Positions 23,158 to 40,942 of a stretch of 64,000 bases of DNA are shown here, piece by piece. This DNA comes from Ianthella basta. Taxonomy: Eukaryota; Porifera; Demospongiae; Verongiida; Ianthellidae. Made by a program: the position numbers and the translations under genes. Position 1 is the first letter of the stretch; each line of letters opens with the position of its first letter. The notes below the pieces were generated by a model. It was not told where the DNA came from, made no database searches, and saw nothing but the letters and a program-made list of their open reading frames with translations. The stretch lies in assembly GCA_964019415.1 (NCBI GenBank), contig OZ025889.1, positions 3,999,899 through 4,063,898 of the forward strand, in the 5' to 3' direction.

Positions 23158-25593
23158 TCAGTATCAGTAATTATTATCCTGGCACTCCACTTAGTCCACA
23201 GGACTACTTTCCAGGGAGCCCAGTTAACATTGTAAATACAGATAGGGGGTAAGAAAAGATGAGTGATGAAATGATGAAATATGGTACAGGAAATAGGTAA
23301 TAATATAAGTATAATGTATGACTACTAAAAGTTACATATTAAATTAAATTGTAATGATGTGATATGCAATAGTTACAGAAAAGGATTATGGGTACTTGTG
23401 AAAGTTTACATATGCATAATAATTATACATGCAGAAGAAAAATGAATGGTAAATCTAGACATTACAATGATGAGTTCCATGCATATGCTAACTGGAAACT
23501 AGGTGATCTCTTACCAAATTCTGATCTAATCTTGGGTAGGATTAGACGGTTGCATGATTTCCCTCTGGTATTGTGGCTATGAGAGAGTGATGTTAATAAC
23601 AAAGATAGATAAGGAGCAGATGACGTAGGCTGGAATAATATTGATTTTACTAACTTGATCCGGTTGAGACGATGGTAGTCTTGCAGGCGTTTCCAGCCAA
23701 GGTTTGACAATGCATCCGTAGCCGGGGATAGTCTACTTCTCCTCAAGATGATTCTTGCTGCACAGTTCTGTAGCCGCTGCAGCCGTTGTAGGTCTGATTG
23801 GTTGCTGCAGGCTGCCCAAACTAATTGACAGTAGTTAAAGTGGGGCATGATGTAAGCATAATAGAAGGTAAGGAGTGATTGATTTGGTAAAAACCAAGAA
23901 AGACGGCGCAATAGGGCAAGATTTCGTGATACTTTGCCATGTATATAGTTGATGTGGGAATTCCATCTCAGATGCTCGTCAATGACAACTCCTAGGAGCT
24001 TAAAAGATGATACCTGTTGTAGTGGCTGACCATTGTAGAGAATTCTAAAATTTGGTGGATTTAGTTTCCTGGGAGAACGTATCAACATGACTTTGGTTTT
24101 TATTGTATTTAACTTGAGTCCATTTTGCACCAGCCAGGAAGACAATTGAGAAAGTGCATTATTAAGAGTAGACTTGACCGTGTCTGCATCACTTCCTACT
24201 GTATATACTGTGGTATCATCCGCAAACAAGGCTGATTTAGTAGGTGTAATTGAATCGGGGAGGTCATTGATATATAATGAAAATAAGGTAGGGCCTAGAA
24301 TGGAACCCTGAGGGACTCCAGACAATGTAGGATGCATCGGTGACTCTGTTCCATTGAAGGAGACTACCTGATGACGATTTGATAAGTAGGATTGAAACCA
24401 GGCACTTGTTGAGGCACTCACATTGAATAGAGCACTTAACTTATCGATCATGATGTTATGATCTATTGAGTCAAATGCTTTCGATATATCTAAAAACACC
24501 ACACCCACCATATGGCCGTCGTCTAACGCTTTACTCCATACGTCTGTCAAATGTAACAAAAGAGACTGTGTTGAATGGCCTTTGCGAAAGCCAGATTGTA
24601 GTGGGTATAGTAGACTGTACTTATCCAAATGGTGCTGAACTAACGAATTGACATGCCTCTCACAAACCTTACTAGTAGCAGGTAATAGGGAAATAGGACG
24701 ATAGTTACCACACTCGGAGACTGAACCTCCCTTGTGTAGAGGGCGCACTAGAGATTGTTTCCATTGATCTGGAAATGATGATTGTGCAATACTACTATTA
24801 ATGATGGAGGATAATGGCCCAGATATAATAGGGGCAGCTGTTTTTAATATAGAGGTGGAAATCTGATCCAAACCGGGTGCTTTTGGTGAAGCAAGATTGG
24901 AAATAATATCAGCACAGGCGGAGGATGATAGTGGTTTAAGCATCAATGGACTGGTGGCGTCCCTGGTCCTCGATTCTGGTAGAACTGTGGATGTAGCATT
25001 ATTATTTAGCATGGCACAAGCCCTAGAGGAAGATACTGTGGTAAAGTAAGCATTAAGGTCAGTGGCAGATGGTACACTGCTTGAAGATGATGAAGATTGG
25101 GGCATTGATGGACCATCCGACTTTGCTAGTTTGATGGACGACCAGATAGTTGATGGATGGGCTTTTGCTTGGACAAGGTTGTGTAGGTAAGATCTTTTGG
25201 CTTGGCGTTGCAAGCCAGTTACCTTGTTCCGCATTTGACGAAACTGATCAAAGTCTTCCGGAGTTCTTGATCGTAAGAAACGGCGATGTAGTCGGTTTCT
25301 TTTCCTCATATTGATTTTACTAACTTGATCCGGTTGAGACGATGGTAGTCTTGCAGGCGTTTCCAGCCAAGGTTTGACAATGCATCCGTAGCCGGGGATA
25401 GTCTACTTCTCCTCAAGATGATTCTTGCTGCACAGTTCTGTAGCCGCTGCAGCCGTTGTAGGTCTGATTGGTTGCTGCAGGCTGCCCAAACTAATTGACA
25501 GTAGTTAAAGTGGGGCATGATGTAAGCATAATAGAAGGTAAGGAGTGATTGATTTGGTAAAAACCAAGAAAGACGGCGCAATAGGGCAAGGTA
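23158..25593 (-). mobile_element. 5'-truncated LINE inserted in the palindrome
   Basis: A non-LTR retrotransposon inserted in the left arm, with GGTA repeated at both junctions (23154-23157, 25590-25593). Its 3' end is on the left, with a CTGATACTGATACC tail on the minus strand. The reverse transcriptase frame is at 23462-25309. A 283 bp piece of the 3' coding part (25308-25590) is joined upstream of it, exactly identical to 23638-23920. The endonuclease part is absent. Confidence 0.85.
23462..25309 (-). CDS. LINE reverse transcriptase (CR1/Jockey-like), 615 aa, N-terminally truncated
   Basis: The frame is open for 615 codons. RT motifs in order: GNYRPISLL, LQSGFRKGHSTQSLLLHL, VFLDISKAFDSIDH (motif A with catalytic Asp), SGVPQGSILGPTLFSLYIND (motif B), ALFADDTTVY (motif C, FADD), then FKLLGVVIDEHLRW and a C-terminal domain with PHFNYCQLVWAACS and NTRGK. 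This is typical of CR1/L2/Jockey-group LINEs; the exact clade is uncertain. It would copy LINE RNA at a nicked target, but the apurinic-like endonuclease domain is missing, so this copy cannot act alone. The start at 25309 is only the first Met downstream of the chimeric junction. The lack of stops suggests a young insertion. Confidence 0.8.
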   Translation of the reverse strand: MRKRNRLHRRFLRSRTPEDFDQFRQMRNKVTGLQRQAKRSYLHNLVQAKAHPSTIWSSIKLAKSDGPSMPQSSSSSSSVPSATDLNAYFTTVSSSRACAMLNNNATSTVLPESRTRDATSPLMLKPLSSSACADIISNLASPKAPGLDQISTSILKTAAPIISGPLSSIINSSIAQSSFPDQWKQSLVRPLHKGGSVSECGNYRPISLLPATSKVCERHVNSLVQHHLDKYSLLYPLQSGFRKGHSTQSLLLHLTDVWSKALDDGHMVGVVFLDISKAFDSIDHNIMIDKLSALFNVSASTSAWFQSYLSNRHQVVSFNGTESPMHPTLSGVPQGSILGPTLFSLYINDLPDSITPTKSALFADDTTVYTVGSDADTVKSTLNNALSQLSSWLVQNGLKLNTIKTKVMLIRSPRKLNPPNFRILYNGQPLQQVSSFKLLGVVIDEHLRWNSHINYIHGKVSRNLALLRRLSWFLPNQSLLTFYYAYIMPHFNYCQLVWAACSNQSDLQRLQRLQNCAARIILRRSRLSPATDALSNLGWKRLQDYHRLNRIKLVKSILFQPTSSAPYLSLLLTSLSHSHNTRGKSCNRLILPKIRSEFGKRSPSFQLAYAWNSSL

Positions 25594-26801
25594 GAGAACG
25601 AAGTGGCCGAAGTAATATTACTTCGGCCGGAAGGCATCTTACTTCGGCCACCGTCTGTATCTCCACCGAAAGCCATTCGTTTTGGATTTGGATTTCACTG
25701 GTGCGGAGCTACATCCTTGCCCTACTCACAGTAGCATGCAGAGTATAGAGCGTTCGACTGTCGCGCTGTGGTGCTTCGCTATATTGACCCTAGTGGAGGG
25801 ATCATACTTCGGCCACCCTGTATGGAGGTCACCATTTCACGGCCGGCATCCGTATCTCCGCAAAACGCCTTCATTTCGGAGTTGGATTTCACTGACATCT
25901 GGCCACATCATTGCCCTGCTCACAGAGGCATCTAGGAGTGAGAGGGCTCTTCGATGGCGCGGTAATCCTTCGTGATATGGGGCCGGGTGGAGGGATCACG
26001 TTTCGGCCGGAAAGCATAATAATTGGTCTAGCGTCTATATCTCCATTGAATCGCAATCCCAATCCACAACGAAGGCCTTCGTTCTGGATTGGGATTGCAC
26101 TGATACAAAGCCAAGTCATTGCAGTACTGACAAGAGCTTGTAGAGGCAATCCAGAACGAAGGCGATTCAATGGAGATATAGACGCTAGACCAATTATTAT
26201 GCTTTCCGGCCGAAACGTGATCCCTCCACCCGGCCCCATATCACGAAGGATTACCGCGCCATCGAAGAGCCCTCTCACTCCTAGATGCCTCTGTGAGCAG
26301 GGCAATGATGTGGCCAGATGTCAGTGAAATCCAACTCCGAAATGAAGGCGTTTTGCGGAGATACGGATGCCGGCCGTGAAATGGTGACCTCCATACAGGG
26401 TGGCCGAAGTATGATCCCTCCACTAGGGTCAATATAGCGAAGCACCACAGCGCGACAGTCGAACGCTCTATACTCTGCATGCTACTGTGAGTAGGGCAAG
26501 GATGTAGCTCCACACCAGTGAAATCCAAATCCAAAACGAATGGCTTTCGGTGGAGATACAGACGGTGGCCGAAGTAAGATGCCTTCCGGCCGAAGTAATA
26601 TTACTTCGGCCACTTCGTTCTCTACCGTCTAGCGTGACATTGAAGACAGCTGTAGGCTTTTTCTTTTCAGCCCCAGGTTACACTGGTGTGCCCTCCATAT
26701 GTACCAAGTTTAAAGCCCTGGATGCGTTTGGCTGTGGAGAACGAGTGGCCGAAATATGATGCCGGCCGGAATGTGATTCCGCACTCTACCTGGTATAGGT
26801 C

Positions 26802-26836
26802 AGCGTAAGCGCACAAGTGGCGCCTAAACGCCCAGA
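26802..26836 (+). promoter_or_regulatory. Conserved promoter block of receptor 5
   Basis: CAGCGTAAGCGCACAAGTGG then CGCCTAAACGCCCAG, matching the blocks before RTK-A and RTK-C, about 90-125 bases before the ATG. It begins only 14 bases after the palindromic element ends. Confidence 0.5.
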
Positions 26837-26925
26837 ATCATTAGAATTAAATAACCCTGTAGATAAGTAGGACTTGGAGTGGTTGCTATGTAAACTAACA
26901 GTCTCTGACAGATCGCACAACGATA

Positions 26926-33669
<6,744 letters not shown>

Positions 33670-33758
33670 CAACATACAGGAAGGATGCATTCCACATTGA
33701 TTGAATATAGCCAACATCATACTCTAATGTCTTAGAAACTGTAGATCATATAATTCAA

Positions 33759-34327
33759 TAGTCAGGCGTCGCGTGACCCCTCCTCGCGGAAGGGTCAGGT
33801 TAAGTTAATACATTGACTTGTGCAGCACGCTACAATGGTTGCGTGCCCAATCAGATTGCAGGAAAGGTGTGAAATATTTATCGCTCGCGTGTTTGCAAAT
33901 GGCAGCAGACCAGAGCATTCACCAGAGAGTGTTATACGCTGCGACAGAAGCCGTGCGCCTTGGTTATTCTACCATGAAGCCAGAGCAACTTCAGGTCGTG
34001 TCTGGCATCGTTTCTGTGAGAGATGTTTTCGTTATTATGCCGACCGGCTTCGGCAAGAGCCTGTGCTATGCATGCCCGCCGACAGTGTTCGTCCTGGTGT
34101 TGCCGGTCGAAGGGACATCAATAGTCTTTGCTGTCGCTCCATTGACGGCTATTATGAAAGATCAGGTAAGTGTCGCGAGCCATCGCACATACTTGTGGCC
34201 ACAAACGAGGCATAATGTTGCGCAATGATTACATTCCACAGCGCATAATTGCATTCCGCGTGGACAAGTCAATGTATTAGACTTAACCTGACCCTTTCGT
34301 GAGGAGGGGGCACACGACGCCTGACTA
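33759..34327 (+). mobile_element. TIR transposon with captured RecQ helicase exon (Mutator-like)
   Basis: The element begins TAGTCAGGCGTCG and ends CGACGCCTGACTA. The inverted repeats stretch about 65 bases (GTGACCCCTCC..., AAGGGTCAGGTTAAG, TACATTGACTTG) with a few mismatches. A 9 bp direct repeat ATAATTCAA flanks it (33750-33758, 34328-34336). Nine-base duplications with long TIRs are usual for Mutator-like elements. It has no transposase, so it is non-autonomous. It lies just after the stop codon of receptor 5. Confidence 0.75.
33818..34228 (+). pseudogene. RecQ-type DNA helicase N-terminal fragment
   Basis: The frame contains QSIHQRVLYAATEAVRLGYS, MKPEQLQVVSGI, RDVFVIMPTGFGKSLCYACP (Walker A motif GFGKS) and VAPLTAIMKDQV (motif Ia region). 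This is the start of the helicase domain of RecQ proteins: a Q-motif-like KPEQ, the Walker A loop, and the following LxAIMKDQV. Walker B (DExH) and all later motifs are absent. A donor-like GTAAGT follows at about 34166, so it looks like one exon with its splice site taken into the transposon. No function is expected beyond a possible fusion or antisense RNA. Confidence 0.75.
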
Positions 34328-34685
34328 ATAATTCAATACCATAAAAATTATACATAGTTATCTATGACTTGGTTCTGTATTATACTACATGTACATCTAT
34401 TAATTAATTCTGTGACATGTGACTTTTATAATGCATATTATATTATTGCTACTATCTTGGCTTGCTTGCTGCAAGATGAATAATCACTTTGCTTTGCACA
34501 TACTCCCAGGCATCAATCAAACAGTAGATAATCAGCTGCCTATATGCGTACCGTGCATGCATGTAGACTTCAGGAAGGTGTACATGTGTGCTTCTGTGTG
34601 TCCATGTACACACAAATCATGTACATTGCTGACTTCTGCATGCTAGAAAATGAGTAAAGAACTTTTACTAGAATACAAAACTAGA
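34328..34685. other. Intergenic stretch
   Basis: Nothing supported apart from the 9 bp target duplication at its start. Confidence 0.35.
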
Positions 34686-36092
34686 ATGCAGCAGTCACTA
34701 CATGCATGCAAGCTCATGAATTAAGCTACTATACTGCTGTATGTATATTTGTGTGTGCATATATATAGTAGAATGACAATATACTGTGAGGTATATGCAC
34801 ATTTGTATGTTGTTAGTACTGTTCTAGCTATGGTGTACATGAGACTTGCAAACCATTTACAGGCATAAGAACAGAATGGAAGGTATTTTGTGTACAGTAA
34901 GCTGATAGTGAAGAGGCACAGTGGATGGAGCCCAATTACTTTGGAATGGTTGTAAGGTAGCTATATTGCTTCTCAGGTATATATGCAGCCATATTTGTAC
35001 TGCATGTGCTGGTCCTTGCATGCAGTAAGATGACATATGTAGATCTAGATCCGTGCCGCTTGGGCAATGCTTGCATAACACTGAGGCCAAAATGAGCCCA
35101 GGGGGACGAGAGGCAGGTTCGCACAGCAATTGACAATTGCAAGTTGTTTGGCTGCTTATACAGCTCTCACTACCACACTGGAGCACTATGCTAAGGTCAA
35201 AGGAGCTTTCATCACCACAAGCCACAGCGAGTATGCACACGGACGCTACGTGATAACTTGCCAGGCCAGATTCCAAGCTAGCTAGGCTATGTAGCTACAT
35301 GCATATGTACCTGTTAGGGCTGTTCACCATTTTAAAATTACAAGGCTATTTAAAAGTGCATTGTAACTTGCGCTGCATCTACTAAGTTCTCCATGTGTCA
35401 ACTTCTTAACTTAATTCTCTCTGCTCTGTGTACGGGCGCTCGCCATGCAGCAAGGCTTCTAGCACTTCTAAAGTGTGCCTCTTAAGTATACATAGTACAT
35501 GGCATGAGGAGGCAGGCATGAGAACAGAATGAATTAAGGGCATTTTGTGTACAGGAAACTGATAGCGAAAAGGCATGACAAGTACAGCAGATACAGCCCA
35601 CTTAGTTTGGAATGGTGGAAGGTACTATGATCACAACAACTTCATATGGCTATTGCTACTGAAGGGTTATTTCAAGCACAAGAGATGAGGGCAGCAAAGA
35701 ACATCTGAAACCCATAGATAGTCTTCTCTAAACGTATACTGACCTGCATACAAGGACCTGCACATGCAGTACAACTATGGCTGCATATGTACCTGAGAAG
35801 CAATATAGCTACCTTACAACCACTACAAAGTAATTGTGGTCCATCCACTGTCATGCTTCTTCACTATCAGCTTACTGTACACAAAATGCCTTCCATTCTG
35901 CTCTCTTGCCTGTAAATGGCTTGCATGCCTCACGTACACCATAGCTAGAACAATACTAACAATATACAAATGTGCATATATATATCTCACAGTATATTCT
36001 CATTTTACTACATGCACACACAAACATATATACAGCAATAATTATAGTAGCTTAATTCATGAGCTTGCATGCGTGTAGTGACTGCAGTCATT
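34686..36092. repeat. Large inverted duplication, arms about 360 bp
   Basis: The arm 34686-35050 pairs with 35736-36092 in inverse orientation (for example AAGCTCATGAATTAAGCTAC with GTAGCTTAATTCATGAGCTT; GTGTACAGTAAGCTGATAGT with ACTATCAGCTTACTGTACAC). A third partial copy in the same orientation as the left arm lies at about 35505-35625. It may be a foldback transposon with a 0.7 kb centre. Confidence 0.75.
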
Positions 36093-36464
36093 CGTACAGT
36101 TTGTATATGGCACCATGAACATCAATATTGATATACATCATTACTTGGGTTAACAGTGTGAGCAAGTCTGTATACTTGTAACTCTGTTAAACCATATGTT
36201 AAGTTAGCTGTTATTGCAAGTAAACAAGATCTTTTACAACTCTGCTAACTAAGGCAGTTGATGCAGTGTATGCTTTCCACAGTAACAGAATATATAATTA
36301 TATTATCTGTTCAATTATACTATCTGCTGCAGAGACTGAGTAGATTGCAGCTGTTTCATTTTCCAATTGCATATTACACAATGTAACAGGACAATTAAGT
36401 GCAAACTTGTAAGTGCAATTTGCATGAAACCCAGCTGGAGCAGTGTCAAGATTTGAATGACAAA

Positions 36465-36560
36465 TACCGTATATCGCAAAATGTTCGCGACCAATAAATT
36501 TCGCAGATTTCGCGAATAAAGTCAATTCGCAAAAATTTCTATCGCGAATTTTATATGCAT
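36465..36560. repeat. CGCGAA-rich repeat fragment
   Basis: ACCGTATATCGCAAAATGTT, then TTTCGCAGATTTCGCGAA and further TTCGCAAAAATT units. It resembles the GCGAAA fragments at 22.2 and 22.95 kb and is probably an interspersed repeat. Confidence 0.35.
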
Positions 36561-37139
36561 ACAATAGCTATAATATAATAACATAAATTATGTGTGCACA
36601 TGATGTCATAATAAAATGGCGGACCAACAAACGGTGTGTGTGTGTGTGTGTGTGTGTACATACACATGCATATGTGCATGTACACATGCTGTATTTGTCT
36701 GTCTGCTATGCTTGCATTTTGTAAGTGCATGGTTACTTGTGCGGTGCATGGGGGTTGGGACTTCATTCATATTTGTGACAATGTAATGCATGATAATGTA
36801 TCAGCCATTCATTTACACTTTAGTCAATGTCCCAGACAATCATAAACATTTTGGCATCTTTCAGCTACCTGCATCATTCGGCTAGTGTGTACAAATCTAT
36901 AAGCATTACGTGTACGTATATGTACTTCTTAGCCACTCAGGCTTATTCAAAGGACTTCAAAGGTTATGTTTGTAGGAGTGTCACTATAATGCAAGTGAAT
37001 TTATGCACATATATATACATAGTATATGTGCATAAATTGAAAGCTGAGCAATGCCATGAGTTTCATGCTTAACTAGCTAGACACGTAGCAGTATTTATAC
37101 AGTCATACAGTATTGCTGTGAGTTCATGTTCATTTGCAG

Positions 37140-39834
37140 GTAGATGACACCTACTGGTCACCACCTGAAACATCAGAAGCAATATATATTTGATCGGCTG
37201 TCAAAGGCAGGAACCTTGAGATCCCTCTCTCTTCAGTGAAGAAACATGCTATGCTTAGTGAGGGTGAGTTTGGTGAGGTGTTCAAGGGAGAGTGGACCTC
37301 CCCAACAAAGGCACTGACAGTGGCTCTGAAGTCACTCAAGTCTTAAGCCTCAGATGAGGAGAGGTTGAAGCTCCTCCAAGAGGCAGCCATCATGGGACAG
37401 TTCATTCACCCCAACATTGTCAGACTCTGTGAAGTGGTCACACTGTCAGAACCAGTGAGTAATTGAGTAGAAAGCTTTAGTCACAGCGTGTTGCATGATG
37501 AAGCCATACATGAAGTGTAGTAATTAAGTTGCATGGCCATTTGGCTTTCATTATTAGCCCTTCCTACATGCATGCATCCTGCTAGCTACAGTACATGAGC
37601 AGCAAGAAAACATTGTTCAGTTGAAGGCAGTTGTGCCACATCTTCCTATAGAGACATTCAAAATGGACAGTTCTCAGCAAACAGTCCATCAATACATTCT
37701 CAGACTAGCTGTCAGAGTACCATATATAGTACTCTGATTCAGTACAATTGGTTTATATATGTTCAATTGTTCATAAGCCGGGACTTATATACAATGTCTG
37801 TCTATGTTTTAGTGTTCCCTATCTTATTACAGTCTAGATCATGGTGGCAATGGAGTTCTTCCAGGAGGCCTAGGTGACATGCGCAGTCACTTGGTGTACA
37901 TAAACAAAAGGTGAGGTTATGTGATTTCCGATTGAACAATGTGACTCCATGCACATTAATTGGATCTGCATGTGCATTATGCTCACCACATGCCATAAAC
38001 TTCTTGTCACATATGATAGGTCGTAAAAGAAAGACATGGGGTTGCAGAAGCAGTTGCTGAAGTTCTGTAGGGAAACTGCAGATGCTATGGAGTACCTCTC
38101 CAAGAAGGGTTTCATCCACAGAGACCTTGCTGCAAGGAACATACTGCTGACAGCATACATGAAGTGCAAGGTAGGCTTAGATGAAAAGTTTAAATCAATC
38201 TACAATGTAGTTGAGCATCCTAAAGTGCATTGGAACTCTGGTCAGTTGTTTGCAGTGTCATAAGCATACATATTAGGTATATATATATATACAGGTATAC
38301 AGTACATCATGTGCATCCAGAAGGTTAGGGCTATAGCTATATTTCTCTGTTTCGGTCCATTTCAGCTTGCCAACTTTGGCATGTCCCATGACATGGATGA
38401 AGACTACTACTATAAAACCAAAGGAGGTGTGATTCCTGTCAAGTGGACAGCTCCTGAGACCATTTTGTACAGGAAGTACACCACAAAGAGTGATGTGTGG
38501 AGCTATGGTATGGTGATGTATGAGATATGGTCACTGGGTAGTAAGCCATTTGAAAGAATGAATGTACAAGAGGTGAGAGTGCTATAAGACCCACTGCATG
38601 TACACAATGTACCTCATCCATGGTCGTGTACTATTCACCATTGTGTATAATATTTAGCCATAGGATGAGTTGCATGCCTCCAATACTAATTAAGAGACAT
38701 GCAGCCTATGCATATTCTCCACAGTGTAATTATTGCATGTCATAACTGCATGCCTGTGGAGAATGGAGGCTTGCTGAGAGAGACTGTGTATTGCTAAACA
38801 GACATTTCTCCCCACTAAGCAGTTCTCATGCACATGTAAAAACATTAATTACAAACTGAGTCAGTTTTGCACTCATCACCCACTAGGCGTCTTCAACAAT
38901 GTACTCTGCTGACTGGCATAATGATTCATATGACTCTGTTAACTGCTAAGAGATAAGACATGCATGTTCTATAATTATAGCAGTACTGTTCTTTGTTGTT
39001 GAATGGCTGTCTTTGCATGCATCGGTTGTGGAATTATTCAGCACATGCAGGCTACTGCCAGCCTCCCCCACCTGGCTGCCCCAGGGGAGTGTACGCCATC
39101 ATGGTCAAGTGCTGGTGAGTGGGAACACAATGAAACCATCAATGTGAAATGGTAGAGCAAAGCAGGAATGTGTGTATATACCTCTTCATCAATGCAATAA
39201 CAATAGCTGGAAGACACGATAATACTACAATAATATATAATATATAATAATATATAATATATATATATAATACTACAAACATAATTATGTAATCCTTAAT
39301 GGGCTGGTTCAGTGGAAGTGGTTCAAGTTGTATGGAATAGGAAGCTGTTACACTAGCTGGATTGAGGGCCCGGGCCAACCATATAGTCAAGATTAAGAGA
39401 GTCTCTGTCTGTAATGTAGCTACGTGGATGGCTGCATTCTCAGTCCTTTATTATACTGCTACTCTATTCATTGTTTGCAGTAGTCCTCTTCACTGTTCCT
39501 GGATGCTCACTTAATCTCTCCTCCTCCTTTCAGTTTCTGCAATGCATATACAGACACTCATAGACAGCATAAGCAATCGTGCACTTAGCAACTGAAACAT
39601 TCAGATATGGTACCCACACTCCTTCCTCTCTCCTTCCTCTACCTTAGGCACCCCGATTACCACTCTCGTGTCAGTTTCACTGAAGTGGTGCAGTCCCTCA
39701 ACTATGACCAGAGGTCCCTGCTGCAGATGAACCCAAGTGACAAGACAGGAACACCTCTCTCCCTCACACTTGGAGCACCACTGGAACATGGACAAGACCT
39801 GCACAAGGACCTGCAGGACGCATACAAGAAGTGA
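37140..39834 (+). pseudogene. Dead RTK kinase domain, without ectodomain
   Basis: Six kinase exons are in the right order: N-lobe 37140-37454, hinge 37838-37910, catalytic loop 38020-38170, activation segment 38366-38572, penultimate 39025-39114, C-terminal 39648-39834. The N-lobe has small insertions and a stop (TCT TAA where paralogues have TCT TCA). The hinge has a frameshift and stop. The catalytic loop keeps IHRDLAARN, but the magnesium-binding DFG is NFG (LANFGMS). The penultimate exon has four extra bases and lacks an AG acceptor. The last exon is intact and nearly the same as in RTK-A and RTK-C. Similarity to RTK introns begins at about 36.61 kb. It is probably the abandoned 3' half of the receptor 5 locus. 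Confidence 0.85.
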
Positions 39835-40800
39835 CTGTTTAATTGTTGCCATGCCATTGAGCTCATCCCCCTAATTTTACACACAGTAAGCAATTTGTAA
39901 TGGACTGCTACAGACTTACATAAACATCCAGTAGGTGAGTGACTCTGTATTCTCTCTTTCCATTGATTATCTAACCAAGCGTGTAGAACTACAACACGTT
40001 TTAATTATTTCTTTGGCTGTTTTAAGCTATAGAGATAAGATGGAATAAGACTAAGCACAAATTCACTTCATAGAAGTCAGTAGTAGTGCCATTCAAGATG
40101 TATGAAGCTTCAGATCTTGAATTCTCACTGATAGTGATGGCAGGTATCCAGTTGTAAAACTACACACTTGCAAAACATAATTATGAAATCTATAAAATAT
40201 ATAGTGGTAGATTAGTGCAACTGTTTAAAACCAATAATTTTGTATAATTATATTATAGGGAAGGCATTACAGGAAGTGGCAATCCATGGAACTTTTTGAT
40301 TGCATGGTTTCAATATTGATAGTTAGCTAGCTTAGTAGTCAAAAGCATATACATTAGCACAAACAGGCCAAGTATATAATATATACGCACAGATCATGTG
40401 ACATGCACATACGCATATGCATAATTATGGTGTTCTGATGCAGATATGCACTATGGGATGTCAATGATCACTAGCTGCAAGGATAGTTGCTATGAGCCAC
40501 ACACATCAGCATCATTGCATGGTATTTACAACAAAGGGAAATGCCTCCATGGTCATGCTGCTAGTCCTGAGCTAAAGACTCTTGCAGGTGGCTGGCATGC
40601 TTTAGCATACAACAATCACTATTGCTCAGGAGACAGCTAGCTATAAAATCGCTGTAAAGTGACAGGCATGACATAATTATTGAGTTTAAGGACCGTCATT
40701 AGATTATACATTAATTTTGCATAGTAAACATACATTATGGAAGCACAGATTGGAGAGACAACATCAGAATCTCGTAATATTGCGCTGCTTCTTGGAAGTG
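39835..40800. other. Spacer between dead kinase and RTK-C
   Basis: No gene. The start resembles the 3' flank of RTK-C (TAAGCAATTTGTAATGGACT at about 39887 and a close match at about 49969). The part 40275-40460 aligns with 13560-13760 upstream of RTK-A, showing that the duplicated unit includes over 1 kb of upstream DNA. Confidence 0.5.
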
Positions 40801-40853
40801 GGTCAGCTTACGTACATGTGCGTCTAGAAGTGGGCGATTTAACGCCCAGGGTC
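40801..40853 (+). promoter_or_regulatory. Conserved promoter block of RTK-C
   Basis: GGTCAGCTTACG, then AAGTGGGCGATTTAACGCCC and AGGGT, corresponding to the blocks of RTK-A and receptor 5, about 90-140 bases before the ATG. Confidence 0.5.
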
Positions 40854-40942
40854 TTTAAATAATAATCGAAGCCTGTAAATGGAGCGTGCAATGTAAACTG
40901 TGGCAGTCAGTGTGATTTGTGCGACAGACGTGGGCAACGATA

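Larger units (their letters stand above)
22992..26788. mobile_element. Giant palindromic (foldback) element, about 1.36 kb, split by a LINE
   Basis: The left arm (22992-23157 plus 25594-26050) is the reverse complement of the right arm (26165-26788). Paired positions sum to 52216 in the inner part, and the outer part fits the same axis once the 2436-base LINE insertion (23158-25593) is removed. Ends are TAGAGTGCGG and CCGCACTCTA; the unpaired centre is about 26055-26160. TTCGGCC and GGCCGAA recur in the arms. It has no credible coding capacity (identical open frames on both strands simply reflect the symmetry). It is a non-autonomous foldback DNA element or an inverted duplication of a MITE. 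It sits just upstream of the promoter block of receptor 5. Confidence 0.85.

Noticed and set aside
23462-25309. Retroviral-type reverse transcriptase
   Set aside because: Motif order, FADD box, absence of protease, integrase and LTRs, and the 3' repeat tail point to a LINE.
25889-26327. Two 138-codon frames on opposite strands with matching ends
   Set aside because: They mirror each other because the region is a palindrome. No known protein resemblance.
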